Positions 1 to 4,706 of a stretch of 7,636 nt of DNA are shown in pieces. Made by a program: the position numbers and the translations under genes. Origin of the DNA: Planctomycetaceae bacterium (lineage in GTDB: Bacteria; Planctomycetota; Planctomycetia; Pirellulales; Thermoguttaceae); contig JAITDV010000407.1 in NCBI GenBank assembly GCA_031282385.1, forward strand, positions 1-7,636, written 5' to 3'. The notes under the pieces are model-generated. The model searched no databases. It was not told the DNA's origin and was given only the letters and a program-made list of their open reading frames with translations. The number at the start of each line of letters is the position of its first letter. Position 1 is the first letter of the stretch.

Positions 1-383
1 TTTTGCATTTCGTTTTCGATTTTTGGAAAATCATCTTCGGTCAAGTGGTGATCCAACCAAAAATCGTAGTAAAACCCATTTTCAACAGTGGGACCGAATG
101 CGAGTTGCACATTTTCGTAAAGCCGCATCACCGCACGAGCCATCAGGTGAGCGGTTGAATGACGCAGAATATCAAGCGCTTCGGGGTCAGTTTTGGTGAT
201 GATTCGCAATTGCGCGCAACCATTATCCGGCAATTTGTAATCCGCTCCAACAGTTTGTCCGTCAACTACCGCCGCAACCATCGCCCGCAATAAACCCGCC
301 CCAATATCTGAAACAACATCAAAAACCCTAACGCCACACGAATACTCCCTAACAGAACCATCCGGTAAAACAATTTTAAGCAT
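1..383 (-). CDS. thrS: Threonyl-tRNA synthetase, N-terminal part (runs off window)
   Basis: This is the first 127 codons of threonyl-tRNA synthetase, the cytoplasmic enzyme that charges tRNA-Thr; the rest lies beyond the left edge. The start MLKIVLPDGS opens a TGS domain (about residues 1-62, with VDGQTVGADYKLPDNG). The editing domain follows, beginning around residue 70 with the metal-binding HxxxH motif seen as HSTAH (75-79) and continuing LMARAVMRLY, then FGPTVENGFYYDF (96-108), all very characteristic of bacterial ThrS. The ATG is supported by a GGAG Shine-Dalgarno sequence (complement of 391-394) with 7-nt spacing, and by the TGS domain beginning at residue 1. No frame break is seen in the visible part. 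Its promoter is not obvious; the leader carries a small hairpin and a repeat end. Confidence 0.96.
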   Translation of the reverse strand, partial: MLKIVLPDGSVREYSCGVRVFDVVSDIGAGLLRAMVAAVVDGQTVGADYKLPDNGCAQLRIITKTDPEALDILRHSTAHLMARAVMRLYENVQLAFGPTVENGFYYDFWLDHHLTEDDFPKIENEMQ

Positions 384-406
384 GTTAAATCTCCAAATTC
401 AATCCC

Positions 407-428
407 GCAATTCTTGCTGACGAATTGC
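407..428 (-). promoter_or_regulatory. Perfect 7-bp hairpin in the thrS leader
   Basis: GCAATTC (407-413) and GAATTGC (422-428) are perfect inverted arms around an 8-nt loop, ending 23 nt before the thrS start codon and 12 nt before its GGAG. thrS is leader-regulated in several bacteria (translational operator in E. coli, T-box in Bacillus), but no T-box consensus is visible here, so a regulatory role is only a suggestion. Confidence 0.25.
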
Positions 429-438
429 AAATAATAAA

Positions 439-460
439 CAGTTCACTCGTTAAATTTTTT
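439..460 (-). repeat. Diverged end of the CTGTTCAC dispersed repeat
   Basis: The plus strand reads CAGTTCACTCGTTAAATTTT, which differs at only a few positions from the end of the repeat at 2741-2804 read in reverse (CTGTTCACTCTTTAATTTT). It lies about 55 bp upstream of the thrS start codon. As a lone, diverged end it could be chance, but the same sequence recurs upstream of other genes here. Confidence 0.35.
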
Positions 461-900
461 TGTATTCTCTACTCTTCAGTCTGTAAATTACAAACTTAGC
501 TTCAATAACGTTTGGCAAATTTACACAAGACCCATACAGTAAAAGAGGAGAAATTATACAAATAAACAAATTATCGACAACCGCCGTATTTAAGCAAAAA
601 TTAATAGCTATTCAGTTACGAGATTCCTGCAATCCAATTGTCTAGGAGTCAGGGAAATTTGGTTTAGGGTATAGAAACGAATCCGACAGGAATGTAGCGA
701 TCTAAAGTAAACAACCCTTATTTATCCAATTCCTCTTAGTAGCAAGCAAATTCCCCTTTGACCTCGTTACAACGTTTTTGCAATAGCATATATGTTTTGT
801 GTCCGTTGCTGAATCGAACATTTTTTTGCAGCACAAAAAACGAATGGGCAACGAAGTTTTGAGAACGGTTGGGATAAAAAGAGCAAGCAAGATTCTGGAT

Positions 901-1177
901 TAGACCTTTTCGCTAACCTGTAGGAGACCACCCCTGACCCCTCCGAAGGAGGGGAATTATTCGCCTCTTTCGGAGGCGTCTTCTTATTCCCCTCTTTCGG
1001 AGGCATCTTCTTATTTCCCCTCTTTCGGAGGCGTCTTCTTATTTCCCCTCTTTCGGAGGGGTCTTCTTATTCCCCTCCTTCGGAGGGGTTAGGGGTGGTC
1101 TCGGAGGAGTTAAAGGCGTTTTTTTGTTGTAGGTTTTTTGTTGCGTTGATGTATTTTTAGGTTAGCGAAAAGGTCTA
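901..1177. mobile_element. MITE-like element, copy 1 (277 bp, five hairpin units)
   Basis: The ends are perfect 19-bp terminal inverted repeats, TAGACCTTTTCGCTAACCT (901-919) and its exact complement (1159-1177). Inside is a second, 31-bp inverted repeat with one mismatch (924-954 against 1072-1102), then a 27/28-bp tandem array. There is no transposase frame, so it would have to be moved in trans. The terminal TA at both ends would suit an element targeting TA dinucleotides (for example the IS630/Tc1-mariner group), but this is inference. A second copy in the same orientation lies at 7395-7615; the first 68 bp of the two are identical, which suggests recent spread or strong constraint. Transcribed from either strand, the whole unit would fold into a long branched hairpin. 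Confidence 0.8.
964..1088. repeat. Tandem array of five hairpin units inside copy 1
   Basis: Units begin at the CCTC of 964, 991, 1019, 1047 and 1074, spacings of 27, 28, 28 and 27 bp. Each carries CCTC, a short pyrimidine-rich loop and GAGG, followed by a TCTTCTTATT-like linker. The last unit is CCCCTCCTTCGGAGGGG, a perfect 7-bp stem with a TTC loop (1072-1088). The mirror-like unit at 938-954 (CCCCTCCGAAGGAGGGG) forms the left partner. Unit number differs between the two element copies. Confidence 0.85.
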
Positions 1178-1520
1178 TTGGAATGCGAAATCCCATAAGT
1201 AACATGGTGCATGTGATAACACTCAAGCAACTGAAATAGCGGGAAAGCACCATCCCGATACGACGATTTACGAAAAGATCAAGAAAAAATCGCGAAGAGT
1301 ACCAAAAAAAGAAAAATCAAACTTACTGCCTAAATTTCGCATTTTTAGAAGTTCCCCGTGGTGATACGTTGTTGGTAAGTAATCACCTGCGGTTCCGCGA
1401 CATCCCACCGCTGGTTATTCATCATGTCGCCGCAATCGCGGCTAGAAATGAACTTAAATCAAAACACTAAATCCGCTGAAGTATTACCAAAATTTCTATT
1501 TTTCTGTCAAGAAAGTGCTA
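1178..1520. other. Gene-free stretch between the mobile element and the ssrA promoter
   Basis: No convincing gene is seen. A 53-codon plus-strand open frame (1203-1364) opens with no start codon and contains GKHHPDTTIYEKI, which faintly resembles the end of a tyrosine recombinase (GHxxPxTTxxY) but lacks one spacer residue and the rest of the domain; it may be a decayed fragment or chance. The later part holds a cluster of inverted repeats, listed separately. Confidence 0.5.
1360..1442. other. Cluster of inverted repeats, possible structured RNA or binding site
   Basis: Three perfect inverted repeats are packed in 83 bp: GGTGAT/ATCACC (1360-1365 with 1382-1387), GCGACAT/ATGTCGC (1397-1403 with 1424-1430) and GCCGC/GCGGC (1429-1433 with 1438-1442); the short GCGG/CCGC near 1389-1398 is an alternative. 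The stretch is more GC-rich than its surroundings. There is no T-run after the last stem, so it is not a simple terminator. Its nature is unknown to me. Confidence 0.35.
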
Positions 1521-1549
1521 TTGACACTTATTGAATGATTTGTTAAATT
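1521..1549 (+). promoter_or_regulatory. Candidate sigma-70-type promoter upstream of ssrA
   Basis: TTGACA (1521-1526, a perfect -35) is followed by a 17-bp spacer and TAAATT (1544-1549, four of six matches to the -10 consensus). Transcription would start near 1556, giving a precursor with about 110 nt to trim before the mature tmRNA. A nearer alternative is TATAAG at 1621-1626, which lacks a good -35. Confidence 0.4.
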
Positions 1550-1669
1550 TACGCACTCTTGAAAATTATGGTTAAGATTTATGAAATTTGACTAGTGTGG
1601 TTTGTACAGCAAATCAAGTATATAAGTGTTTTTTTTATGTTTTTGTCAAGGAATTATTTTTTGTAAAAG

Positions 1670-2028
1670 GGGGACGAACTGGTTTCGACCGGGCTAGTGA
1701 AGTATATGTTGCGTGTCGTGGTTGGTCAGCGGGCCACGTTAAAAGCCGACTAATAAATTCAAATGCCGAACCAAAGTTGGCATTGGCTGCCTAATGAAAG
1801 GTTGCCCCGAATACATGCTGTAGCCGAAATGGTGTGATATTCGGACGTAATTTCGGATCGTTTCTGTTCAAGTCGATTACGGCAGAGACTAAAAAAAGTT
1901 GTTGACTCGTTTACAAGGTACCGTTGCCGATAAGGGACTGAGTGAACTAAAAATCAAATAATCGGACACACACGTAGATGCTTATATGGAGCGGTTTCGG
2001 GACGCGGGTTCGATTCCCGCCGTCTCCA
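1670..2028 (+). ncRNA. ssrA: Transfer-messenger RNA (tmRNA), one-piece form
   Basis: tmRNA rescues ribosomes stalled on broken mRNAs and tags the unfinished protein for proteolysis. The 5' end GGGGACG (1670-1676) pairs with CGTCTCC (2021-2027) as a 7-bp acceptor stem that includes the alanine-identity G:U at the third pair; A2028 is the discriminator. No CCA is encoded. GAACTGGTTTCGACCGG is the typical 5' tRNA-like segment, and GCGGG-TTCGATT-CCCGC (2004-2020) is the T arm. Pseudoknot 1 is visible: CGTGG/CCACG plus GTTGGT pairing with GCCGAC (ending 1750). The tag frame ends at the TAA of 1792-1794. The 359-nt length is usual for one-piece tmRNA. It is transcribed in the same direction as the RRM gene downstream. 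The exact 5' end (1669 or 1670) is the only uncertainty. Confidence 0.96.
1765..1794 (+). other. tmRNA tag-peptide reading frame (AEPKLALAA)
   Basis: The frame GCC GAA CCA AAG TTG GCA TTG GCT GCC TAA encodes AEPKLALAA; the LALAA end matches the ClpXP-type degron of bacterial tags (E. coli ends YALAA). GCC at 1765 is chosen as resume codon because alanine is the usual first residue. If the 11-nt spacing after pseudoknot 1 known from E. coli is kept, the resume codon would instead be AAT at 1762, giving NAEPKLALAA. Confidence 0.85.
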
Positions 2029-2042
2029 ATATTTGACAGGAT

Positions 2043-2075
2043 GATGCCTCCTCTTTTGGTATCTTGGGTTTTTTT
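2043..2075 (+). terminator. Possible intrinsic terminator after ssrA
   Basis: GATGCC (2043-2048) pairs with GGTATC (2058-2063) as a 6-bp stem with one G:U and a 9-nt loop. A T-run follows at 2069-2075, but five bases (TTGGG) separate stem and run, so it would be weak. It would end the tmRNA transcript or partly attenuate read-through into the RRM gene. Confidence 0.35.
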
Positions 2076-2128
2076 ATTTCTTGCCGTTAGAAGTAAAAAT
2101 TCCGACTGTTTTTATTTCTTGACGGCAA
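2071..2128 (+). promoter_or_regulatory. Two mutually exclusive hairpins in the RRM-gene leader
   Basis: Segment 2089-2099 (AGAAGTAAAAA) can pair with 2071-2081 upstream (11 bp, one G:U, 7-nt loop) or with 2109-2119 downstream. In the downstream fold the stem continues by pairing TTGCCGT (2081-2087) with ACGGCAA (2122-2128), about 18 bp in all around a 9-nt loop. The downstream hairpin ends just before the AAGGAAG ribosome-binding site (2129-2135), so the choice of fold could change access to it. The layout suggests a cis-acting switch, for instance thermal or autoregulatory; function is inference. Confidence 0.5.
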
Positions 2129-2139
2129 AAGGAAGATTG

Positions 2140-2457
2140 ATGAAGATGAAGATTTACGTTGGTAACCTCGCTTACCGGACTACAGATGACGAAATCCGTC
2201 AGGAATTTGAGAAGTATGGTGCTGTTAGCCAAGTCGATATTATTACCGACCGCGAAACAGGACGCTCGAAGGGATTCGGTTTCGTCGAAATGTTGGACAA
2301 TGATGAAGCGACTGCGGCAATTGAAGCCCTTGATGGGTTCAGTATTGGCGAAAGAACATTGAAAGTAAACGAAGCGCATCCTAAACCTCCGCGTTCAAAC
2401 GGATTCGGCGGAGGCAACAGATCACGCGGTGATCGAGACCGTGAGCGACGATACTAA
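2140..2457 (+). CDS. Small RRM-domain RNA-binding protein with Gly/Arg tail
   Basis: This 105-residue cytoplasmic protein is a single RNA-recognition motif that binds single-stranded RNA through two signature strands: RNP2 IYVGNL (5-10) and RNP1 KGFGFVEM (44-51), with Tyr6, Phe46 and Phe48 as the expected base-stacking aromatics. After the RRM (about 4-80) comes a short flexible tail rich in Gly, Arg and Asp (NGFGGGNRSRGDRDRERRY). The plan matches the cyanobacterial Rbp family and similar proteins in Planctomycetes and other bacteria, several of which respond to cold. The ATG at 2140 is preferred because GGAAG (2131-2135) sits at correct spacing and the RRM starts a few residues later; ATG at 2146 is a close alternative. 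An in-frame extension back to 1978 would overlap tmRNA and is unlikely. It may share read-through from ssrA, but its long leader hairpins suggest its own control. Confidence 0.93.
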   Translation: MKMKIYVGNLAYRTTDDEIRQEFEKYGAVSQVDIITDRETGRSKGFGFVEMLDNDEATAAIEALDGFSIGERTLKVNEAHPKPPRSNGFGGGNRSRGDRDRERRY

Positions 2458-2558
2458 TCGTTTCTCTTGTGTGCCGATTGCAAAAAAATGAAAGACAGAC
2501 AACATTCAATTGAAAAATTTTGGAATTTGTTGAACAATTAAATCAATTAATCTGAATA

Positions 2559-2652
2559 CTGTTCGCCTATAAATTGAATAACTCAAGATCGTAAATGCCT
2601 GTTTTCCAATAGGTAAACGGGTGGCGATAAAAGAAATTTAAAGTGTGAACAG
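2559..2652 (+). repeat. Dispersed small repeat, full copy A (94 bp)
   Basis: It begins CTGTTCGCCTATAAATT and ends AATTTAAAGTGTGAACAG; the two ends are imperfect inverted repeats of about 18 bp. Its interior matches the copy at 6003-6097 (opposite orientation) over its whole length, including ACTCAAGA-CGTAAA-GCCTG, TTTCC-ATAGGTAAAC and GGCG-TAAA. A central hairpin, CCTGTTTTCC-AATA-GGTAAACGGG, has nine of ten positions paired including one wobble. There is no coding capacity. Flanking target duplications are not obvious. Confidence 0.75.
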
Positions 2653-2740
2653 TTTAAAGTTAGTTTTTCGGTAAACGAGTTGATGTTGATTGACGGATTT
2701 CAAAGATACCGAACACAAATTAGAATTCAGTAACACAAAA

Positions 2741-2804
2741 ACCTTAAAACGGGTTTGCCAATAGGTAAATCCGCAAGCGTTACCGAAAATTAAAGAGTGA
2801 ACAG
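2741..2804 (+). repeat. Dispersed small repeat, partial copy B
   Basis: It shares the right half of copy A: TTGCCAATAGGTAAAT, then TTACCGAAAATTAAAGAGTGAACAG. The CTGTTCGC-type left end is missing. The central hairpin is kept as CGGGTTTGCC-AATA-GGTAAATCCG, ten pairs with two G:U wobbles on this strand. On the minus strand the same stem has A/C mismatches but is followed by TTTTAAGGTTTTT, so it could weakly terminate queG transcripts. Confidence 0.6.
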
Positions 2805-2864
2805 TTGAATAAGTTTGAATGTTGTTTGTCCCTTATTCTTTTGGTTGTTATTTTTGCAACTTGA

Positions 2865-3839
2865 TTAAATTTCTGAGAGCCGTCTTTCTAATGGTGTTCC
2901 TTTGGCAAGTTCACGTAATTCTTCCATGTTAAGTTGATTTAAATCAATATCTGCTTCAGGTTGGGGAATTGGCGAATTGTACGGGCAAACTGTTCTGCAA
3001 GTATCACATCCAAAAAATCTGCCGCCAAGTTTTTGGCGTATTTTTTCAGGAATTTCTCCGCGATGTTCTATCGTCCAATAATTTATGCAATACCTAGCAT
3101 CCAAAACATACGGCTCCACCAACGCTCCAGTCGGACAAACTTCAAGACAACAACGACAATCACCGCAAGGATCCTCAAAAAACGCAGCATCGCAATTATC
3201 TTGATTTTGATCGCGGCAATTTTGATTTTGACAATTTATGTTACAAAAATTATTGGAGTTGTTTTTGGTTGCCGTGCCGGTTTTATTAGTATTTATTTCA
3301 AATACTGGTTTTGCCGGATGCAAATTTACTGTTGACAGAATTGCGGCAAGAAAAACATTTGAGCCGTATTGTTGTGTGATCAACATTGTATTTTTGCCAA
3401 TTTGTCCTAGTCCGGCGTTGATTGCGTATTGGCGTTCGAGAAGCGGTGCAGTATCAACTACTCCACGGCAACGTTCTGTTGGATAAAGTTCTCGATGCAA
3501 AGATAAAATCGGTTCAAACTTTGATCTAATCCAAAAATGATAATCAACTCCACGCGCATAATCTGCTATTCCTTTGACTTTGTTGATCGCTCGCGGCGAT
3601 TCGGAAAGTACGCGTTCAAATGACACGCCGAGCATGATAATTGATTTGACGCCGTTTAGTATGGAATTTGGATTTTCTCTTGCTTTGCGGTTTTTTGCCA
3701 AGTATGACATTCCGGCAAACATTCCAGAATCTATCCAGCGTTCAAATGCGCCGAATGTTGCGGGGCGAACTGCCGCTGCAACTCCAACCGATTGAAAACC
3801 TACTTCAATTGCCCGACCCGATAACAACTCAAAACTCAT
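2865..3839 (-). CDS. queG: Epoxyqueuosine reductase
   Basis: QueG reduces epoxyqueuosine to queuosine at the wobble position of tRNAs with GUN anticodons (Tyr, His, Asn, Asp), using cobalamin and two [4Fe-4S] clusters in the cytoplasm. The N-terminal domain (about 1-170) carries YARGVDYH (94-101) and VDTAPLLERQ (128-137), whose Asp129 matches the proposed catalytic acid, then GQIGKN (145-150). The ferredoxin part has CGDCRCCLEVCPTG (Cys225, 228, 231, 235), YCINYWTIEHRG (250-261) and FGCDTCRTVCPYN (Cys278, 281, 285). At 324 residues it stops after GTPLERRLSEI, so it lacks most of the C-terminal HEAT-like region of the roughly 380-residue E. coli type; shorter forms are known. Unusual is an Asn/Gln/Cys-rich insert at about 181-219. 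No Shine-Dalgarno sequence precedes the ATG, but homology starts right there. It lies 48 bp behind the HAD gene and may be co-transcribed with it. Confidence 0.95.
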   Translation of the reverse strand: MSFELLSGRAIEVGFQSVGVAAAVRPATFGAFERWIDSGMFAGMSYLAKNRKARENPNSILNGVKSIIMLGVSFERVLSESPRAINKVKGIADYARGVDYHFWIRSKFEPILSLHRELYPTERCRGVVDTAPLLERQYAINAGLGQIGKNTMLITQQYGSNVFLAAILSTVNLHPAKPVFEINTNKTGTATKNNSNNFCNINCQNQNCRDQNQDNCDAAFFEDPCGDCRCCLEVCPTGALVEPYVLDARYCINYWTIEHRGEIPEKIRQKLGGRFFGCDTCRTVCPYNSPIPQPEADIDLNQLNMEELRELAKGTPLERRLSEI

Positions 3840-3887
3840 AAAAAACAGTAAAAAACAACATACAATCTTTTCACAAAAAATCTTGCA

Positions 3888-4532
3888 TTAGTTTAACAAG
3901 ACAGATTTTATTTTGTGGTTGTTTAATGAGTTGACGAGTAGTTTTGCTTTTTGGAAGTTACCGTTTTTATTGTGTTCGGCAATCACGACAATCGGAAACG
4001 CACCGGCAGAATCCGCCGCCAAACATCCTGCTACACTATCCTCAAGAACAATAAGCTCAGACGGTTTTACTCCCAAACCGGTTGCTGCCCGCAAATAGAT
4101 TTCCGGATCCGGTTTGCCGCGAACAATATCTTCCGCCGTTAAAATAAATTCAAACCGACCCGCAAGATTAAACGACGACAACACCGCAGTTACAACTCGC
4201 AACGAACTACTCGTACAAATACACTTCGGTATCTCATGCAACTCAAGAAAGTCAAGCAACTCAAAAAGACCAGGCATTACCGAAAAACCTTCCTTGAGAA
4301 ATCCAAGAAAAAGCTCTTCCGACTCATTTTGCAACTCTTGCCAACTTTCTTGTAACGAAAATGTTTTTTTGAAAAACTCAAAACAATCACGCGGCGGACG
4401 ACCCATTATTGCATTGCATAACTCTTCCGTATATTCATAGCCGCGCCGTTCAAGCAACGCCGCAGCAGCTTTCCAATAAACCGCTTCTGTATCAAACATC
4501 AGACCATCCATGTCAAACGCAACTGCCTTCAT
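3888..4532 (-). CDS. HAD-family hydrolase, beta-phosphoglucomutase/phosphatase-like
   Basis: This 214-residue cytoplasmic protein is a haloacid-dehalogenase-superfamily enzyme (subfamily I), which hydrolyses or transfers phosphate through an aspartyl intermediate. All four motifs are present: DMDG with nucleophile Asp7 and acid/base Asp9; CTSSS with Thr107/Ser108 (motif II); Lys140 in RGKPDPEIY (motif III); and LEDS with Glu164/Asp165 for Mg2+ (motif IV). A helical cap occupies about residues 15-85. GKPDPEIY and LEDSVAG are typical of the beta-phosphoglucomutase/phosphoglycolate phosphatase branch, where substrate cannot be read from sequence. The start at MKAVAFDMDG is the only sensible one although no Shine-Dalgarno sequence is visible (the leader is AT-rich). 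A CTGTTCACAC repeat end lies 30 bp upstream. queG follows after 48 bp on the same strand; a functional link is not established. Confidence 0.92.
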   Translation of the reverse strand: MKAVAFDMDGLMFDTEAVYWKAAAALLERRGYEYTEELCNAIMGRPPRDCFEFFKKTFSLQESWQELQNESEELFLGFLKEGFSVMPGLFELLDFLELHEIPKCICTSSSLRVVTAVLSSFNLAGRFEFILTAEDIVRGKPDPEIYLRAATGLGVKPSELIVLEDSVAGCLAADSAGAFPIVVIAEHNKNGNFQKAKLLVNSLNNHKIKSVLLN

Positions 4533-4562
4533 AATATTTTTTCAGATTAAATTATTTTTAAA

Positions 4563-4583
4563 CTGTTCACACTTTGATTTCAG
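4563..4583 (-). repeat. Single end of the CTGTTCAC dispersed repeat
   Basis: CTGTTCACACTTTGATTTCAG (4563-4583) matches the end of copy C (6003-6097) at 13 of its first 15 or so bases without the rest of the element being clear. It lies 30 bp upstream of the HAD start codon, oriented like the repeat end upstream of the gspF/pilC-type gene. Confidence 0.45.
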
Positions 4584-4706
4584 TAATTATCAAAACAGCA
4601 TTTTGAATGAACTGATACAAAATAACAACTCCACTAAAACCTAGCACCCTAACCTCTCTTACTTTTTGAAATCATTTGAGTCTTTGCCGATTTTTACGAA
4701 GTTACA

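Larger units (their letters stand above)
384..900. other. Gene-poor intergenic stretch between thrS and the mobile element
   Basis: Apart from the thrS leader hairpin and a repeat end, this AT-rich stretch shows no convincing gene. Minus-strand open frames at 702-890 and 767-1006 have no recognisable domain, overlap one another, and the second reads into the mobile element's repeat array. A weak 6-bp inverted repeat, CGTTGC/GCAACG, lies near 807-863. I see no RNA gene or recognisable coding remnant. Confidence 0.5.
2458..2864. other. Intergenic stretch filled by dispersed repeats
   Basis: These 407 bp between the converging RRM gene and queG contain no plausible gene. They hold one full (2559-2652) and one partial (2741-2804) copy of the CTGTTC-ended repeat. 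The piece between them (2653-2740) contains scraps such as TTTTTCGGTAAACGA that resemble the repeat's interior. No strong terminator with a T-run is seen for either flanking gene; the repeat hairpins may do that job. Confidence 0.6.

Noticed and set aside
384..440. T-box riboswitch upstream of thrS
   Set aside because: The leader has one short hairpin but no T-box consensus, specifier loop or antiterminator.
702..1006. Small minus-strand proteins of 62 and 79 residues
   Set aside because: The two frames overlap each other, show no domain or ribosome-binding site, and the longer one is largely a translation of the hairpin array (PPKEGNKK repeats).
964..1088. CRISPR-like regular array
   Set aside because: Repeats of 27/28 bp are contiguous with no unique spacers, each unit is itself a hairpin, and the array is enclosed by terminal inverted repeats; no cas genes are present.
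1588..1794. A 68-residue plus-strand protein ending KLALAA
   Set aside because: It runs through the tmRNA; only its last codons are translated, as the tag peptide.
2004..2028. A separate tRNA gene suggested by a perfect T arm and acceptor
   Set aside because: No anticodon arm precedes it; it is the 3' tRNA-like half of tmRNA, pairing with 1670-1676.
1978..2139. N-terminal extension of the RRM protein
   Set aside because: The extension would begin inside tmRNA and cross the leader hairpins; the ribosome-binding site and domain boundary place the start at 2140.
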